Source of the DNA: Periplaneta americana
Taxonomy: Eukaryota > Arthropoda > Insecta > Blattodea > Blattidae
Direction of reading: 5' to 3'
Length of the DNA: 64,000 bases
NCBI RefSeq assembly: GCF_040183065.1
Contig: NC_091131.1
Coordinates: 11,792,300-11,856,299, forward strand
The position numbers were made by a program, and so were the translations under genes. Positions within the stretch are counted from its first letter, which is position 1; each line of letters starts with the position of its first letter. Shown here piece by piece: positions 44,001 through 47,970 of this stretch. The notes under the pieces were generated by a model, which was not told the DNA's origin, did no database searches, and worked only from the letters and a program-made list of their open reading frames with translations.

Positions 44001-45146
44001 TATAAAATTACTCAGACAAGCTATCTACTGTCCGTCCAAGTGGTTATACCGCAGGATTGTAGAAAGGGAGGAAATCACGTGACAGTTAATTAGTTAACGA
44101 GGCCCTTTTATTTAAGTTAAATGAAACAGCTGTATAATATTACGTAAACTTCCAATTCCTAAGAGAAATTAATGTTTTCAGAAAAGAGCTAAGACAGCCC
44201 AGCTATTACAGAGGGGCGAGCAGAAGCAGGTGGGGGAAATCGGGATGCGACGTAGGCAAACGGACAGTACCTGTGCGAAAATATGATTCAATATTGAAAG
44301 CTCTTTCGTCACTGGAAAACGCGAACATATTTCTGGAACGTACTATTCTCAGTAACTCAGTACTGCTTACTATCTGCGGTCTTGGTTCTGTGTGGAGTTG
44401 GAACTTCCTTAGTAGAAGGGGTGGGAGTGAAGTACATTCAAAAACTCAGGTACAATAAAAATTGAAATAAAAATAAAATGATGTCCCTGTATAAAACATG
44501 CATTTGCATGGAATTCTCGTCTATAGTGATGACTAGTATGCAAATCTAATTCTGCATATTTTTACAAATATCAGCATTTGTGGATATATTAGACTGTTGT
44601 GCATATATCATTCATTCATTCATTCAGTGTTTTGCCCAAGAGCAGGCCTTTCACTGCAAACCCAGCTTTCTTCAACCTTTCCTATTTTCTGCCTTACTCT
44701 TTCTCTCCTCATATGGTCCATATATCTTAATGTTGTCTATCATCTGATATCATATTTTGCCCCGAATTCTTCTCCCCTTCACCATTACTTCCGGTGCATC
44801 CTTTAGTAGGTAGTTTCTTCTCAGCTAGTGACCCAACCAATTTCTCCTAACATGTTCACGTCATCCGCATAATCAAGCAACCACCTCTCAAAATATTATT
44901 ATTTTTTTAACAATTTCTATATATGTAACTTTCTCAACTCTTGCAGGTGTGAACTATACTACCCTTTATAATTTTCGAAATGTCAGAGAATAAAATTTCA
45001 TATCGTAGAGAAAGAAAACTAGTTTCTATTACATCATATCTCTAGTTGCATTGTAACTTACGGAGTTTTGCAGCTTCTGTCGAAGTCCTCGTTTTTGCCA
45101 AGGCGACAACAACCACAAGAATCACAATGCGATTCAGACTTATCAT
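8994..45146 (-). CDS. takeout/JHBP-family secreted protein, gene A, complete (6 exons)
   Basis: The coding sequence joins 45146-45062, 33203-33111, 28122-27972, 23112-22979, 10956-10804 and 9148-8994 on the minus strand. Every border is GT-AG, all phases fit, and the 771 bp give 256 residues plus TAA. Visible are a hydrophobic signal peptide (about residues 1-17), the family's N-terminal disulfide pair (Cys35, Cys45, in CKRNDPNINTC), the GIPSLHLLPIDPL segment (60-72), the DGKFLVLPVTGKG strand (136-148), NLFNGNQEL (197-205), and the C-terminal takeout motif around Trp217 and RPAIE (225-229). The usual family length is about 240-260 residues. Takeout/JHBP proteins are secreted carriers of hydrophobic ligands such as juvenile hormone in haemolymph or sensory tissue; the ligand here cannot be read from sequence. 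An extra Cys104 and an NIT sequon (187-189) are visible. Introns are 11.9, 5.0, 4.9, 12.0 and 1.7 kb and full of transposons. A paralogue lies upstream (50.9-62.4 kb). Confidence 0.93.
9160..9975. other. Gene A intron 5, no recognised feature
   Basis: One 74-codon ORF (9392-9616, +) rich in Lys and Glu with coiled-coil-like spacing (KDLVNKLKHELEECNRKLN) is present. It might be a retrotransposon gag or ORF1 remnant but I do not recognise it; nothing else is visible. Confidence 0.3.
9985..10158. repeat. (CATAT)n microsatellite
   Basis: Tandem ATATC/ATATCAT units run for about 170 bp. The open frames through it are artefacts. Confidence 0.97.
10323..10463. repeat. CACATCA-type microsatellite
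   Basis: Tandem CACACATCAT/CACATCACA units occupy about 140 bp, only 165 bp from the (CATAT)n array and probably derived by drift from a common ancestor. Confidence 0.95.
10470..10800. other. Gene A intron 5 near the exon 5 donor; CCGATTCCCTCC motif repeats
   Basis: Four spaced occurrences of CCGATTCCCTC or CCGATTTCCTC lie between 10465 and 10585. No gene is recognised. Confidence 0.4.
10804..10956 (-). CDS. gene A exon 5
   Basis: The 153-bp exon (acceptor TTGCAG, donor GTGAGT) encodes about residues 155-205, including NAHIHVNLEAKPE, GNEHWNV and NLFNGNQEL. NLFNG followed by a short linker is a family hallmark just before the C-terminal helix. The acceptor has two overlapping AGs; the upstream one (10957-10958) is chosen because it keeps the frame and matches the 153-bp exon of gene B. 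Confidence 0.92.
11118..11300. repeat. (TAA)n then (TA)n microsatellites flanking a LINE 3' end
   Basis: (TAA)n covers 11118-11199 and is the tail of the reverse-strand LINE that follows. (TA)n covers about 11264-11302. Confidence 0.95.
11205..12326 (-). pseudogene. Non-LTR retrotransposon (CR1/Jockey-like) RT C-terminus, frameshifted
   Basis: Two overlapping reverse-strand frames (12326-12033 and 12118-11468) carry the post-catalytic part of a LINE polymerase: SVVKNLGFFFDNNLSWNFQV, then LRNFLPQQLKLTLVQTLVMP, HFDYCDVLL, and a tail with SRQWNSLSQSIRGC. The 3' end (TGGTTGAGTGGAAGAGAAG, GGCCTTAACTCTGCCAG, then TAA repeats) is shared with the copy at 37002-37950. All of the element upstream of the YLG box is lost. 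Confidence 0.85.
12333..12700. other. Gene A intron 4, nothing recognised
   Basis: No coding or repeat signal is apparent. Confidence 0.35.
12705..12920. repeat. CpG-rich repeat with CGCGAAATATTCGC motifs
   Basis: The segment beginning AAAGGCCTCCCTATACCGACGCGAAATATTCGC-like is inverse to 17800-17950 (…GCGAATATTTCGCGTTGGTG, then AGTCCTTAAAA). These look like ends of one DNA-transposon family. Confidence 0.5.
13067..13909 (+). mobile_element. Solo LTR, 843 bp, TSD ATAT
   Basis: The block begins TGTGACAG and ends TTTACA (TG...CA type termini) and is flanked by ATAT at 13063-13066 and 13910-13913. It contains a TATAAAAG box (13371-13378) and AATAAA signals near the end (13872, 13896). No gag-pol follows, so it is a solo LTR left by recombination. 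A 4-bp duplication fits the Ty3/gypsy group. It is antisense to gene A. Confidence 0.82.
13914..14485. other. AT-rich intron sequence, nothing recognised
   Basis: No ORF with family resemblance and no element ends are visible. Confidence 0.35.
14489..14700. repeat. Dispersed repeat (copy also at 53683)
   Basis: ATTGTTGTTTAGTCAATTTTCCGAAGA to the CAGTTCCTTT region matches 53683-53791 at about 85 percent by eye. Family unknown. Confidence 0.7.
14716..16282 (+). mobile_element. Non-LTR retrotransposon, RT C-terminal half with open frame and 3' UTR
   Basis: The frame 14734-15633 (299 codons) is intact from RT motif B (PQGSVLGPSLFIIYVNDL) through the catalytic FADD box (VRLFADDCIIYRKI), the YLGVYLNSKLSWGEHV segment, and a tail with SFLNRTINDWNDLPVAVFEG. 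This is the Jockey/CR1-type layout. The ~640-bp 3' UTR has repeats of GTGTCAGTGAAATGTGT (15840-15985) and ends in an AATAAATACATAC tail. The 5' end is truncated just before motif B. The frame has no stops, so the insertion is comparatively recent. A second 3' UTR copy is at 47971-48418. Confidence 0.88.
16283..17500. other. AT-rich gene A intron 4 sequence
   Basis: Only short AT-rich direct repeats (ATTTATTTTAATATT-like, 17190-17320) are visible; no coding sequence. Confidence 0.35.
17800..18545. repeat. Inverted repeats of possible element
   Basis: AACACCAGCGAATAGGG...GAATGGACACT (17993-18029) is the near-perfect inverse of 18506-18543, with ~470 bp between. CpG-rich CGCGAAATATTCG motifs precede at 17800-17930. 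Boundaries and class are unclear. Confidence 0.5.
18883..20211 (-). mobile_element. Tc1-like transposon with TIRs, transposase broken
   Basis: Terminal inverted repeats CAGTAGCGTGCAAATTAAT (left) and its inverse (right) are exact over about 26 bp, with TA at 18881-18882 and 20212-20213. On the reverse strand 19991-19506 encodes the paired DNA-binding domain (MTQRQIAAECHIGLATVN) up to LFSE, and 19392-18970 encodes the catalytic C-terminus with QQDLAPCHTS and DINPIENLW, D and E separated by 34 residues (DD34E). An extra G turns the first catalytic FSDE into FSE plus a stop, and a short stretch is replaced near 19393-19430. It is inactive but could be mobilised in trans. Confidence 0.92.
20214..20824. 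other. Spacer between Tc1 and mariner insertions
   Basis: A 107-codon reverse ORF (20538-20215) is rich in charged residues (RFQLRTDIQRDLDRSMRERF) but I do not recognise it; the rest is unremarkable. Confidence 0.3.
20826..22724 (-). mobile_element. mariner transposon, transposase pseudogene interrupted by a ~1-kb insertion
   Basis: Ends read GGTTGGATAAAAAGTAATGG and its inverse. The reverse strand encodes the catalytic core IVAMDETWTRSYEPNLKRQS, HAVPP, and PMSPCDYDLFTKVEEPLRGT (the mariner DD34D region with parts missing), then RYNTRDELIRALGRSIRNIN. The C-terminus, RADGVRRLPNIWKKVINKGG, appears only at about 20990-20900, separated by foreign DNA. The N-terminal DNA-binding part is out of frame or deleted. 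Confidence 0.88.
20990..21976. mobile_element. Insertion within the mariner, LTR-like
   Basis: The foreign block is bounded by TTGTTGA on both sides (20983-20989 and 21977-21983), as expected of a target duplication. It contains a TATA-like TTTTTATAAATAAGGG near 21453, CAACATCTCATCGTGTCGGC twice (about 21490 and 21535), and AATAAA at about 21791, an LTR-like arrangement. No TG...CA ends or TIRs are evident, so the class is uncertain. Confidence 0.5.
22725..22978. other. Intron 4 next to gene A exon 4
   Basis: No feature other than the donor GTGGGT at 22978-22973. Confidence 0.4.
22979..23112 (-). CDS. gene A exon 4
   Basis: The 134-bp exon has a TTTCAG acceptor and a GTGGGT donor and encodes about residues 110-154: ADIPNKHVEVDV, then SNYIIDGKFLVLPVTGKGK, the central beta strands of the takeout fold. 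Length and phases equal those of gene B exon 4 (56887-57020), with NKHV and DGKFL shared. Confidence 0.94.
23482..23670. mobile_element. Penelope-like element terminal repeat with hammerhead-like core
   Basis: TTGGTTGATTGGCAAACTTACTCGT at the left is inverted at the right (ACGAGTAAGTTTGCCAATCAACCAA), and inside it CAGCTGTTTCGGTGCT is inverted against AGCACCGAAACAGCTG. CTGAGGA (23568-23574), a GGTG/CACC stem and GAAA (23592-23595) match the hammerhead ribozyme core CUGANGA...GAAA, and the sequence resembles the end of the Penelope-like element at 48.4-49.1 kb. Confidence 0.6.
23941..24165. repeat. Shortened second copy of the inverted terminal structure
   Basis: The same TTGGTTGATTGGCAAACTTAC arms recur with the hammerhead segment deleted, followed by a direct repeat of 23664-23780 (AATTTATATTTAAGTGTTAA...). 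(AAAT)n runs (23876-23925) separate the two copies. Confidence 0.75.
24170..25230. other. AT-rich intron 3 sequence
   Basis: Apart from the SINE fragment at 24455 and a direct repeat of about 20 bp (GGGAAACAGAGAAAGAGTGT-like, at 24697 and 24858), nothing is recognised. Confidence 0.35.
24455..24545 (+). repeat. Fragment of a second SINE-like repeat
   Basis: GGTTATTAAACGACGCTGTATCAACTACTAAGTTATTTAGCGTCGATGAG-type sequence resembles a tail sequence shared among cockroach SINEs, as I recall it. No head is present. Confidence 0.45.
25232..25370 (-). mobile_element. tRNA-derived SINE, 3'-truncated
   Basis: Only the tRNA-like head and the first ~60 bp of the body are present, in reverse (GTCCACATCTGTGGAGTAACG...). 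It is more diverged than the pair at 8 kb. A nine-G run borders the truncation at about 25212-25221. Confidence 0.8.
25371..26873. other. Intron 3, nothing recognised
   Basis: AT-rich; a C-run at about 25776-25786 and scattered A/T runs are the only patterns. Confidence 0.35.
26877..27866. mobile_element. 990-bp PIF/Harbinger-like nonautonomous element, TSD TAA
   Basis: It starts GGCCCGATTGTATAAA and ends with TTTTATACAATTGGGCC, inverse with few mismatches; subterminal segments (GATCAGAGGTTAAATTGATC and GATCGAAGATCAAAGTTGATC types) are also related. TAA lies on both sides (26874-26876, 27867-27869). A 3-bp TAA target with G-rich TIRs suits PIF/Harbinger. No transposase remains. Confidence 0.75.
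27972..28122 (-). CDS. gene A exon 3
   Basis: The 151-bp exon runs from an AATTCAG acceptor to a GTAAGT donor and encodes about residues 60-110, including GIPSLHLLPIDPL, the IEQG turn and LRDMKLRGLS, a standard takeout segment. Its length and phases match exon 3 of gene B at 62283-62433 exactly. It contains Cys104 where gene B has alanine. A Harbinger-like element ends about 105 bp past the donor. Confidence 0.94.
28312..30475. mobile_element. pogo/Tigger-like element with a nested hAT insertion
   Basis: The left end CAGTGAAACCTGTTCAAGAC is the inverse of the right end (…TTTGAACAGGTTTCACTA) with few mismatches, and subterminal GGACAGGTTTCCGTATTATTC-like motifs are also inverted. TIRs beginning CAGTGAAACC with a TA target are characteristic of pogo/Tigger elements. 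Without the insert the element is about 1.1 kb and noncoding. Confidence 0.68.
28871..29890. mobile_element. 1,020-bp nonautonomous hAT element, perfect 8-bp TSD
   Basis: It starts CAGTGGCGGCC and ends GCCGCCCCTG, imperfect inverse ends of hAT type, flanked exactly by CATTATGA (28863-28870 and 29891-29898). No transposase is visible. It interrupts the pogo-like element and is therefore younger. Confidence 0.88.
30592..31243 (-). pseudogene. RTE-like LINE fragment, copy 2
   Basis: The reverse strand encodes the RT C-terminal region from EKFKYLG to RRLRWAGHVARLGESR and [15 protein letters not shown], then the same noncoding 3' end with TTACTTAC. It is 5'-truncated at about 31243, where similarity ends abruptly at CTTAGGGTCC. 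It lies in gene A intron 2, on the gene's own strand. Confidence 0.88.
31366..33007 (-). mobile_element. Tc1-like transposon with IR/DR ends (1.64 kb)
   Basis: Outer repeats lie at 31366-31393 (CAGTGAGTAACAAAAATATT) and, inverted, at about 32970-33007. Inner copies of the same motif lie at about 31567-31592 and, inverted, 32785-32810, so each end carries two repeats about 200 bp apart, as in Sleeping Beauty-type elements. TA flanks both sides (31364-31365, 33008-33009). It contains the transposase at 31686-32654 and stops about 100 bp from gene A exon 2. Confidence 0.87.
31686..32654 (-). CDS. Tc1-family transposase, DD34E, nearly intact
   Basis: Starting at MGRKGKQTTFNQRQ (32654), the 322-residue frame has a helix-turn-helix DNA-binding domain (IRNIADLLQMERSTVSDII), a second paired-like domain with the GRR hook (TGRRKVLTDREE), and the catalytic core: SDESKF, QNNDPKHNS and DLNPIEHLW, all three acidic residues in place. 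An upstream ATG would add 26 residues; MGRKGKQ is preferred because it begins the conserved domain. The frame ends early at KKIST. At 31703-31710 a run of eight A residues (reverse strand) shifts the frame, and the expected tail (LVHSMPCRLKEVIK...) continues in the next frame down to about 31635. A one-base indel therefore separates it from a complete family-length protein. Confidence 0.9.
   Translation of the reverse strand: MGRKGKQTTFNQRQLVIFHHEKGKTIRNIADLLQMERSTVSDIILRYKNEDRIELRKQTGRRKVLTDREESLIIRQIKKNSRISAPKLASEIESATGKNVHAQAIKRAIHKRGYNGRIIRKMPYVCERNRRKRLQFAKEYENKGEDWWEKALFSDESKFNVFGSDGRQMVWRKPKEEMKTKNLRATVKHGRGNVMIWGCMSASGVGELVFIQDIMKKEDYLHLLQHNLVKSAEKLGIEKEFMFYQNNDPKHNSYIVQEFLLYKCPKVLHPPPQSPDLNPIEHLWQELDRRIGSRPISSKEELKARLQEDWVKIPIDIKKIST
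33111..33203 (-). CDS. gene A exon 2: N-terminal cysteine-pair exon
   Basis: This 93-bp exon has a pyrimidine-rich acceptor (TTTTCAG) and a GTAAGT donor. It encodes PEFDICKRNDPNINTC and the following helix. The two cysteines ten residues apart are the conserved takeout/JHBP disulfide at the ligand-cavity entrance. A Tc1 transposon ends only about 100 bp past its donor (33007), and a LINE fragment lies just upstream of its acceptor (33270-33715). Confidence 0.93.
33270..33715 (+). pseudogene. LINE reverse transcriptase fragment
   Basis: Forward frames give TVLFADDQILLV (catalytic FADD) near 33275, then EKDYKMIISVEKSKVMAFKG, NTFTYLGYHLL, and after a frame change RPTLVYGLETWTLTK. It is a decayed RTE-like copy immediately upstream of gene A exon 2. 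Confidence 0.75.
33720..34880. other. Gene A intron 1, mostly unrecognised
   Basis: AT-rich with short (AAAT)n runs (33925-33945, 34800-34830). A reverse ORF at 34629-34387 (LKELEVIGLLVGARGTATLF) reads like the C-terminal tail of a LINE-encoded protein, but I cannot confirm this. Confidence 0.35.
34882..35313 (+). CDS. Small BED-type zinc-finger ORF, possible two-exon gene
   Basis: Exon 1 (34882-35071) encodes MAKCKSVKKYYFQRKWEYDY followed by a CLLC...H-x3-4-H zinc finger, like the N-terminal BED finger of hAT-derived ZBED, SCAND3 and GTF2IRD2-type proteins. A GTAAGT donor at 35072 and a TTTCCGTAG acceptor (35218) frame a 147-bp intron. Joining them keeps the frame, giving SGNDRRKVFENIKQ and a stop at 35311-35313, 94 residues in all. 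It may be a domesticated finger or the 5' part of a decayed hAT gene; no transposase core follows. It is nested in gene A intron 1 on the opposite strand. Confidence 0.42.
35590..35890 (+). pseudogene. LINE C-terminal fragment
   Basis: A forward frame reads NWKQHVERMPTERWPKAVFH, then YRPSGQRSVGRPLKRW, the basic tail found after the RT domain of RTE-like LINEs. Frameshifts and stops follow. Confidence 0.6.
36053..36814 (-). pseudogene. hAT transposase remnant with BED finger
   Basis: On the reverse strand 36814-36630 encodes MSSNHGCITFKDEQEEKFVC and a zinc finger (CLICSKMF...HYSTLHKQYH). 36307-36055 encodes the conserved hAT segment FVAYSLALDEST followed by HLVNFIRGVNEHFTVSECLL, typical of ZBED5/GTF2IRD2-like transposases. 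The region between has frameshifts, and the dimerisation domain is absent. Confidence 0.75.
37002..38008 (+). pseudogene. Same LINE family, 3' fragment
   Basis: The forward strand reads open to 37430 with ELSQKLQRVHNVCVRFIFNI, LSWLRLQDRRLVHSLCLLYR and ARSWNSLPLEIRG. The noncoding 3' end contains GTTGAGTGGAAGAGAAGGCC and ends in (ATT)n at 37941-38008; another (TTA)n lies at 37449-37510. Confidence 0.85.
37449..37510. repeat. (TTA)n microsatellite
   Basis: About 20 uninterrupted trinucleotide units lie within the 3' region of the LINE at 37.0-38.0 kb. Confidence 0.95.
38009..38518. other. Gene A intron 1, nothing recognised
   Basis: No coding or repeat signal beyond the (ATT)n tail that precedes it. 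Confidence 0.35.
38527..39371. mobile_element. 845-bp nonautonomous hAT element, perfect 8-bp TSD
   Basis: It begins CAGTGGCGTAGC and ends CATGCCACTG, with TTAGCTT-type subterminal repeats inverted. ATGCAAAC flanks both sides exactly (38519-38526, 39372-39379). A decayed coding stretch (MADIINNERNNSS, then TDSLAVNEGHNQ) near 38900-39070 may be the start of a lost transposase. Confidence 0.9.
39884..40475. mobile_element. 592-bp inverted-repeat element with tRNA-like ends, 8-bp TSD
   Basis: Arms of about 175 bp (39884-40066 and about 40226-40402) are inverse copies. Each carries a tRNA-like fold at its outer part: acceptor stem TCCGGTG/CGCCGGA, D stem GCTT/AAGC, anticodon stem TCAGC/GCTGA, and T arm CCGGGTTCAAATCCCGG in the left arm (mutated in the right). 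ATTAACAG flanks the whole (39876-39883, 40476-40483). TACATTAAAATAATATATAT ends the element and also occurs in the central loop (about 40068-40090), suggesting one SINE inserted against, or recombined with, another. Position 33 of the anticodon loop is C, not U, so it is not a functional tRNA gene. Confidence 0.82.
40484..40850. other. Gene A intron 1, nothing recognised
   Basis: AT-rich; it has loosely repeated AAATATGCACGA motifs but no gene. Confidence 0.3.
40855..41658. repeat. Dispersed repeat, copy 1 (with inserted MITE)
   Basis: It is about 90 percent identical to 61690-62235 over roughly 550 bp. Its first ~110 bp form a hairpin (CTATAATGGTAGTAATTAAG...CTTAATTACCATTATAG). The insertion at 41110-41314 accounts for most of the extra length. 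Confidence 0.82.
41110..41314. mobile_element. 205-bp MITE, long TIRs, 8-bp TSD
   Basis: GGGCGCGTTTCCGAACAGGG at the left is the inverse of the right end with one or two mismatches, and pairing covers about 54 bp per arm. TTGACTTT (41102-41109) and TTGATTTT (41315-41322) flank it, and the paralogous repeat at 61.9 kb shows the empty site. An 8-bp duplication suggests hAT, although the ends lack the usual CAG start. Confidence 0.9.
41963..43258. mobile_element. TA-target TIR family, copy 1 (1,296 bp, most diverged)
   Basis: It starts CAGGGACATCACTATTTTTA and ends TAAAGTGATATCCCGG, with TA at both flanks. Internally it aligns with the other copies (AACCTGGCTATAC, AAAGTAGTGTATCCATTTA). No transposase is seen. 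Confidence 0.75.
43412..44489. mobile_element. TA-target TIR family, copy 2 (1,078 bp)
   Basis: It starts CAGGGACATCATTTCATTTT and ends ATAAAATGATGTCCCTG, with TA on both sides. It lies only 153 bp from copy 1, in the same orientation. Confidence 0.88.
44590..44880 (-). mobile_element. Two small LINE remnants
   Basis: 44590-44835 in reverse resembles the tail of another LINE (RRNYLLKDAPEVMVKGRRIR, then DNIKIYGPYEER) ending in a CATT repeat at its 3' side. 44838-44880 matches the RTE-like LINE around its YADD box (compare 2424-2460, RT region). Both are short and degenerate, just inside gene A intron 1. Confidence 0.6.
45062..45146 (-). CDS. gene A exon 1: start codon and signal peptide
   Basis: The exon begins at the ATG (45146-45144) and encodes 28 residues plus one base. 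A short polar N-terminus is followed by an uninterrupted IVILVVVVALA core, typical of a secretory signal peptide. It ends at a GTAAGT donor at 45061-45056. Joining its last base to exon 2 creates a proline codon and keeps the frame. No other in-frame ATG lies between the TATA box and this one. Confidence 0.88.
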
Positions 45147-45192
45147 GATTCAACTCTTAACACTAGTGATATTGCGCGATTGAGGTCTCGTG

Positions 45193-45200
45193 CTTTTATA
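45193..45200 (-). promoter_or_regulatory. TATA box of gene A
   Basis: The reverse strand reads TATAAAAG at 45200-45193, 47 bp upstream of the gene A ATG. A TCACTA sequence about 31-36 bp downstream (around 45165-45170) resembles the arthropod initiator TCAKTY. This would give a 5' UTR of only about 20 bases. Position and spacing fit a core promoter; no expression evidence is available. Confidence 0.6.
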
Positions 45201-45416
45201 ATGGCCTACTGGTGAGCATGTCGTAAATGACAATGCAATTATATGCAATACATGAACTGAACTTCAAGGTTATCAAGCAGTTTTTCTGTTTCTGCTCGAG
45301 GATAATAAAAGTGCACAGGCCAGGTATGACAAGAAATTAGCCCCCAAACGCAGTAGAAGACCTTGTCCTTGATCACGAGCGCATAGCGATGCAGTTCATA
45401 CAGTAGCACCCCAACT

Positions 45417-45876
45417 ATTGGATGTTCATTTCAAAGTGTGTCATGACGTCACTGTTGTTGAGTCACCGATTTGAAGCGAGTTTCAGCTTATATGTCAGAG
45501 AAGTTGCCTATTATTCAAGGCGTTCTTCAATCTGAACTTCAGAACGTGTACGCTATAACTTGAACGTCGTAGCAACAGATGGCGGTCTGTACGGTCTGTG
45601 TGCTACCATAACCTCTTTCGAACTGTGTTTTGCGCGGGCAAGTCGTACGCAGGGTATTTGTTATCATCGGTTGCGTACGGCAGCATTCCACAACACAAAT
45701 CAAATGCTCCGTGTCCATGTTGACCGTCGAAGTTAATGTCAACAAATATGTAAGTAATCGTCTTAACCCTCTCCCCATATCTCGACAGTACGTATTTCCA
45801 AACAGTTCACATTCCTGCCACTACAGGCGTTACCATACGTATCGGTACGTACTCTTCAGAATGAACGCCGTACTTT
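45417..45876. mobile_element. Second copy of the 602-bp TIR element, inverted and truncated
   Basis: It matches the reverse complement of about 613-1069 closely, including the GATGTTCATTTCAAAG terminus. Similarity stops near 45876. The missing end sequence appears at 47846-47966, so either one copy was split by about 2 kb of later insertions or two copies are present. It lies about 220 bp upstream of the gene A TATA box. Confidence 0.7.
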
Positions 45877-46040
45877 TAGGAGGGAGGTGTACGATCATCC
45901 ACTCCTCTACATTTCTTATAGTGGCTTTTGTTCGCCAGGTGGATGGTACATTGGAAGATTAGATGTGCGCAGTGGAAGACTTTTAGAAATAAATAGTGTG
46001 AATTTGTATAACAAATACAATTAACAACAATGGATAACAT

Positions 46041-46245
46041 ACAGTGGCGTATACTGGTTAAAGGGTTTGGGCTACCGCTGACTCTATTATTACACAAAAT
46101 ATATCTAACAATTACTTTAATTTTAATTACTATGGTAAAACTAATAATACAAAATTATTACATTATGTTATATTATAAACTTTTTCTTTTGTAATTTCCT
46201 TGGGCTACCGCCGGTAGCCCCGGTAGCCCGCAAAATACGCCCCTG
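46041..46245. mobile_element. 205-bp hAT-like MITE
   Basis: Ends ACAGTGGCGTATAC and GTATTTTGCGGGCTACC-type right terminus (…AATACGCCCCTG) are inverse at the CAGKGGCGTA core. GATAACAT (46033-46040) and GATAACAA (46246-46253) give a 7-of-8 target duplication. GGGCTACCG repeats sit inside both ends. Confidence 0.75.
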
Positions 46246-46254
46246 GATAACAAT

Positions 46255-46740
46255 ATACATGAATGATAAATGAAATAACAAATAAGTATGAAATAAGCGA
46301 ATGAAAATACCACAAGTTAATCTGAACAAGTACCAAAGCGATATCTGAATCGTGAAAGTTTAACTAGACTGGGCAAACATACTTATAGGTCATAATACAA
46401 TCTAATATGCCCATCTCTCTATAACCAATAACTGACCTATTAATCATCTAGTCATTAAAACACACTCTGAACATATGTATATATGTGTATATCCAACTAG
46501 ATATAGAGCTCAACACAAACGCCCAGTCAGTACACTAACTCAGTACATGGCCCATTCAATTACAGATACCATACAATCTGACTAACGAAACTCAACGTAC
46601 ACATAGACTCAATATAACACAAAGACTTTACCCAGTACGAAGCGTCACATGACTGATCACTATATAAATTACCAATATGTCTTACATAAACTATGCAGAT
46701 TGGACAAACAACAATCTCTGTACTTTACAACAAACAATGC

Positions 46741-46790
<50 letters not shown>

Positions 46791-47510
46791 CGGTATATGA
46801 TAAGTAACCGACGATAATTTCAAATCCCAATGATCGTTTAAATAGCAAAGGAAAATCAATGCACTCGATTCCAAAATAGCGGCGTGGGAACCAATAATAA
46901 TCAAAATGGAGTAGGGAAAATACTAGAACAAGGTAATGAGACCCATACAATTCTAGTTCATTACAGCGTCAAATACGACGTAACCCAAGAGATCGTAATC
47001 ACTAACGCTATCAGCCAAACCGTCTTGGAACATCAAAACCTCACACATCAAAAAATTTCCTCACGTAATCCCCAAACATCAAAGCTCACATATCAACTTA
47101 TACTTCATCACGTGATCCCCTAATACAATATAACCTGCTATATCACAATACATCACTTCACGTAATCGCAATAACTTAACCCAAGACGTATCACCAGCGA
47201 GCGATTTTTCAAAATACGATCCAGCACAATCTCTCAAACACACACAACCAAAAATAAAAATAACACAACCCAAATTTACCTACTCCACTGATTACAAATC
47301 TGACACAAGTTGTTGGCACGCTAAATCACAAGATATATCTCTAAAACAAGGTTCCACATAATCCGTAAATACTCAAAAGAAATATAATGACACCCTATTC
47401 TCGAACAATCTATCACGATAAACTTAAGTTACCAAAATAGAATAGAAAACAGTTCGAGCTCCATTTCGCGAGTGCACGTCAATTGCCTGAATGAAACTAT
47501 CGATGCGGGC
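46255..47510. other. Intergenic, nothing coding recognised
   Basis: Contains (GA)n at 46745-46788 and a stretch rich in ACACAA and CATCAC motifs. No ORF with family resemblance. Confidence 0.35.
46745..46788. repeat. (GA)n microsatellite
   Basis: A perfect dinucleotide run of about 44 bp. Confidence 0.97.
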
Positions 47511-47514
47511 TGCA

Positions 47515-47660
47515 ACTCCTAAGTAATGTTACCCATACGGCTTCCAACTCCTAAGTGATGTTATCTCTACGACGTCCGAGTCCTGAGCGATGTTATCTCT
47601 ACGGGGTCCGAGTCCTGAGTGATGTTATCTCTACGGCGTCCGAGTCCTGAGTGATGTAAC
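47515..47660. repeat. 32-bp tandem repeat, about 4.5 copies
   Basis: The unit is GATGTTATCTCTACGGCGTC plus CGAGTCCTGAGT; the first copies are more diverged (GTTACCCATACGGCTTCC). It lies in the intergenic interval between the two takeout genes. Confidence 0.88.
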
Positions 47661-47845
47661 ATATGACTGCACGTAACCAAGTAAATTCGCTTTCCCCCTC
47701 TCCTCGTGAGACGTAATGAACCGACCCATAGGATAATTTGTATAAGAAAATGAAAGGATTCATAGCGCTATCTATAATATGATGTCTGAGAGCACTCTGA
47801 CGGACGAAGTGACGTACTAGGTGAACAGCTACGATGTCGGGCACG

Positions 47846-47966
47846 GCTCAACTTGCTAGGCAACTTCTCTGCCTCAAAGATAATAAGCCTCTGCGGAAGT
47901 GTAGGAAGATTGAATTCTCTAGGCTCATCGGCTAGCCACATGACGGCATACAGCGAGCCATGACAC
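47846..47966. mobile_element. Fragment of the 602-bp TIR element
   Basis: The sequence from CTTGCTAGGCAACTTCTC to AGCGAGCCATGACA is the reverse complement of about 488-600. It is bounded on the right by the 3' end of a LINE at about 47971. Confidence 0.65.
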
Positions 47967-47970
47967 TGTA

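Noticed and set aside
45630-45962. Forward 110-codon open frame with SVSMLTVEVNVNKYV
   Set aside because: It lies inside a nonautonomous TIR element; the copy at 468-1069 carries the similar stretch on its reverse strand, but no family is recognised.
46669-46950. Reverse ORF with a poly-(SL) stretch
   Set aside because: The stretch is a (GA)n microsatellite and the rest has no recognisable domain.
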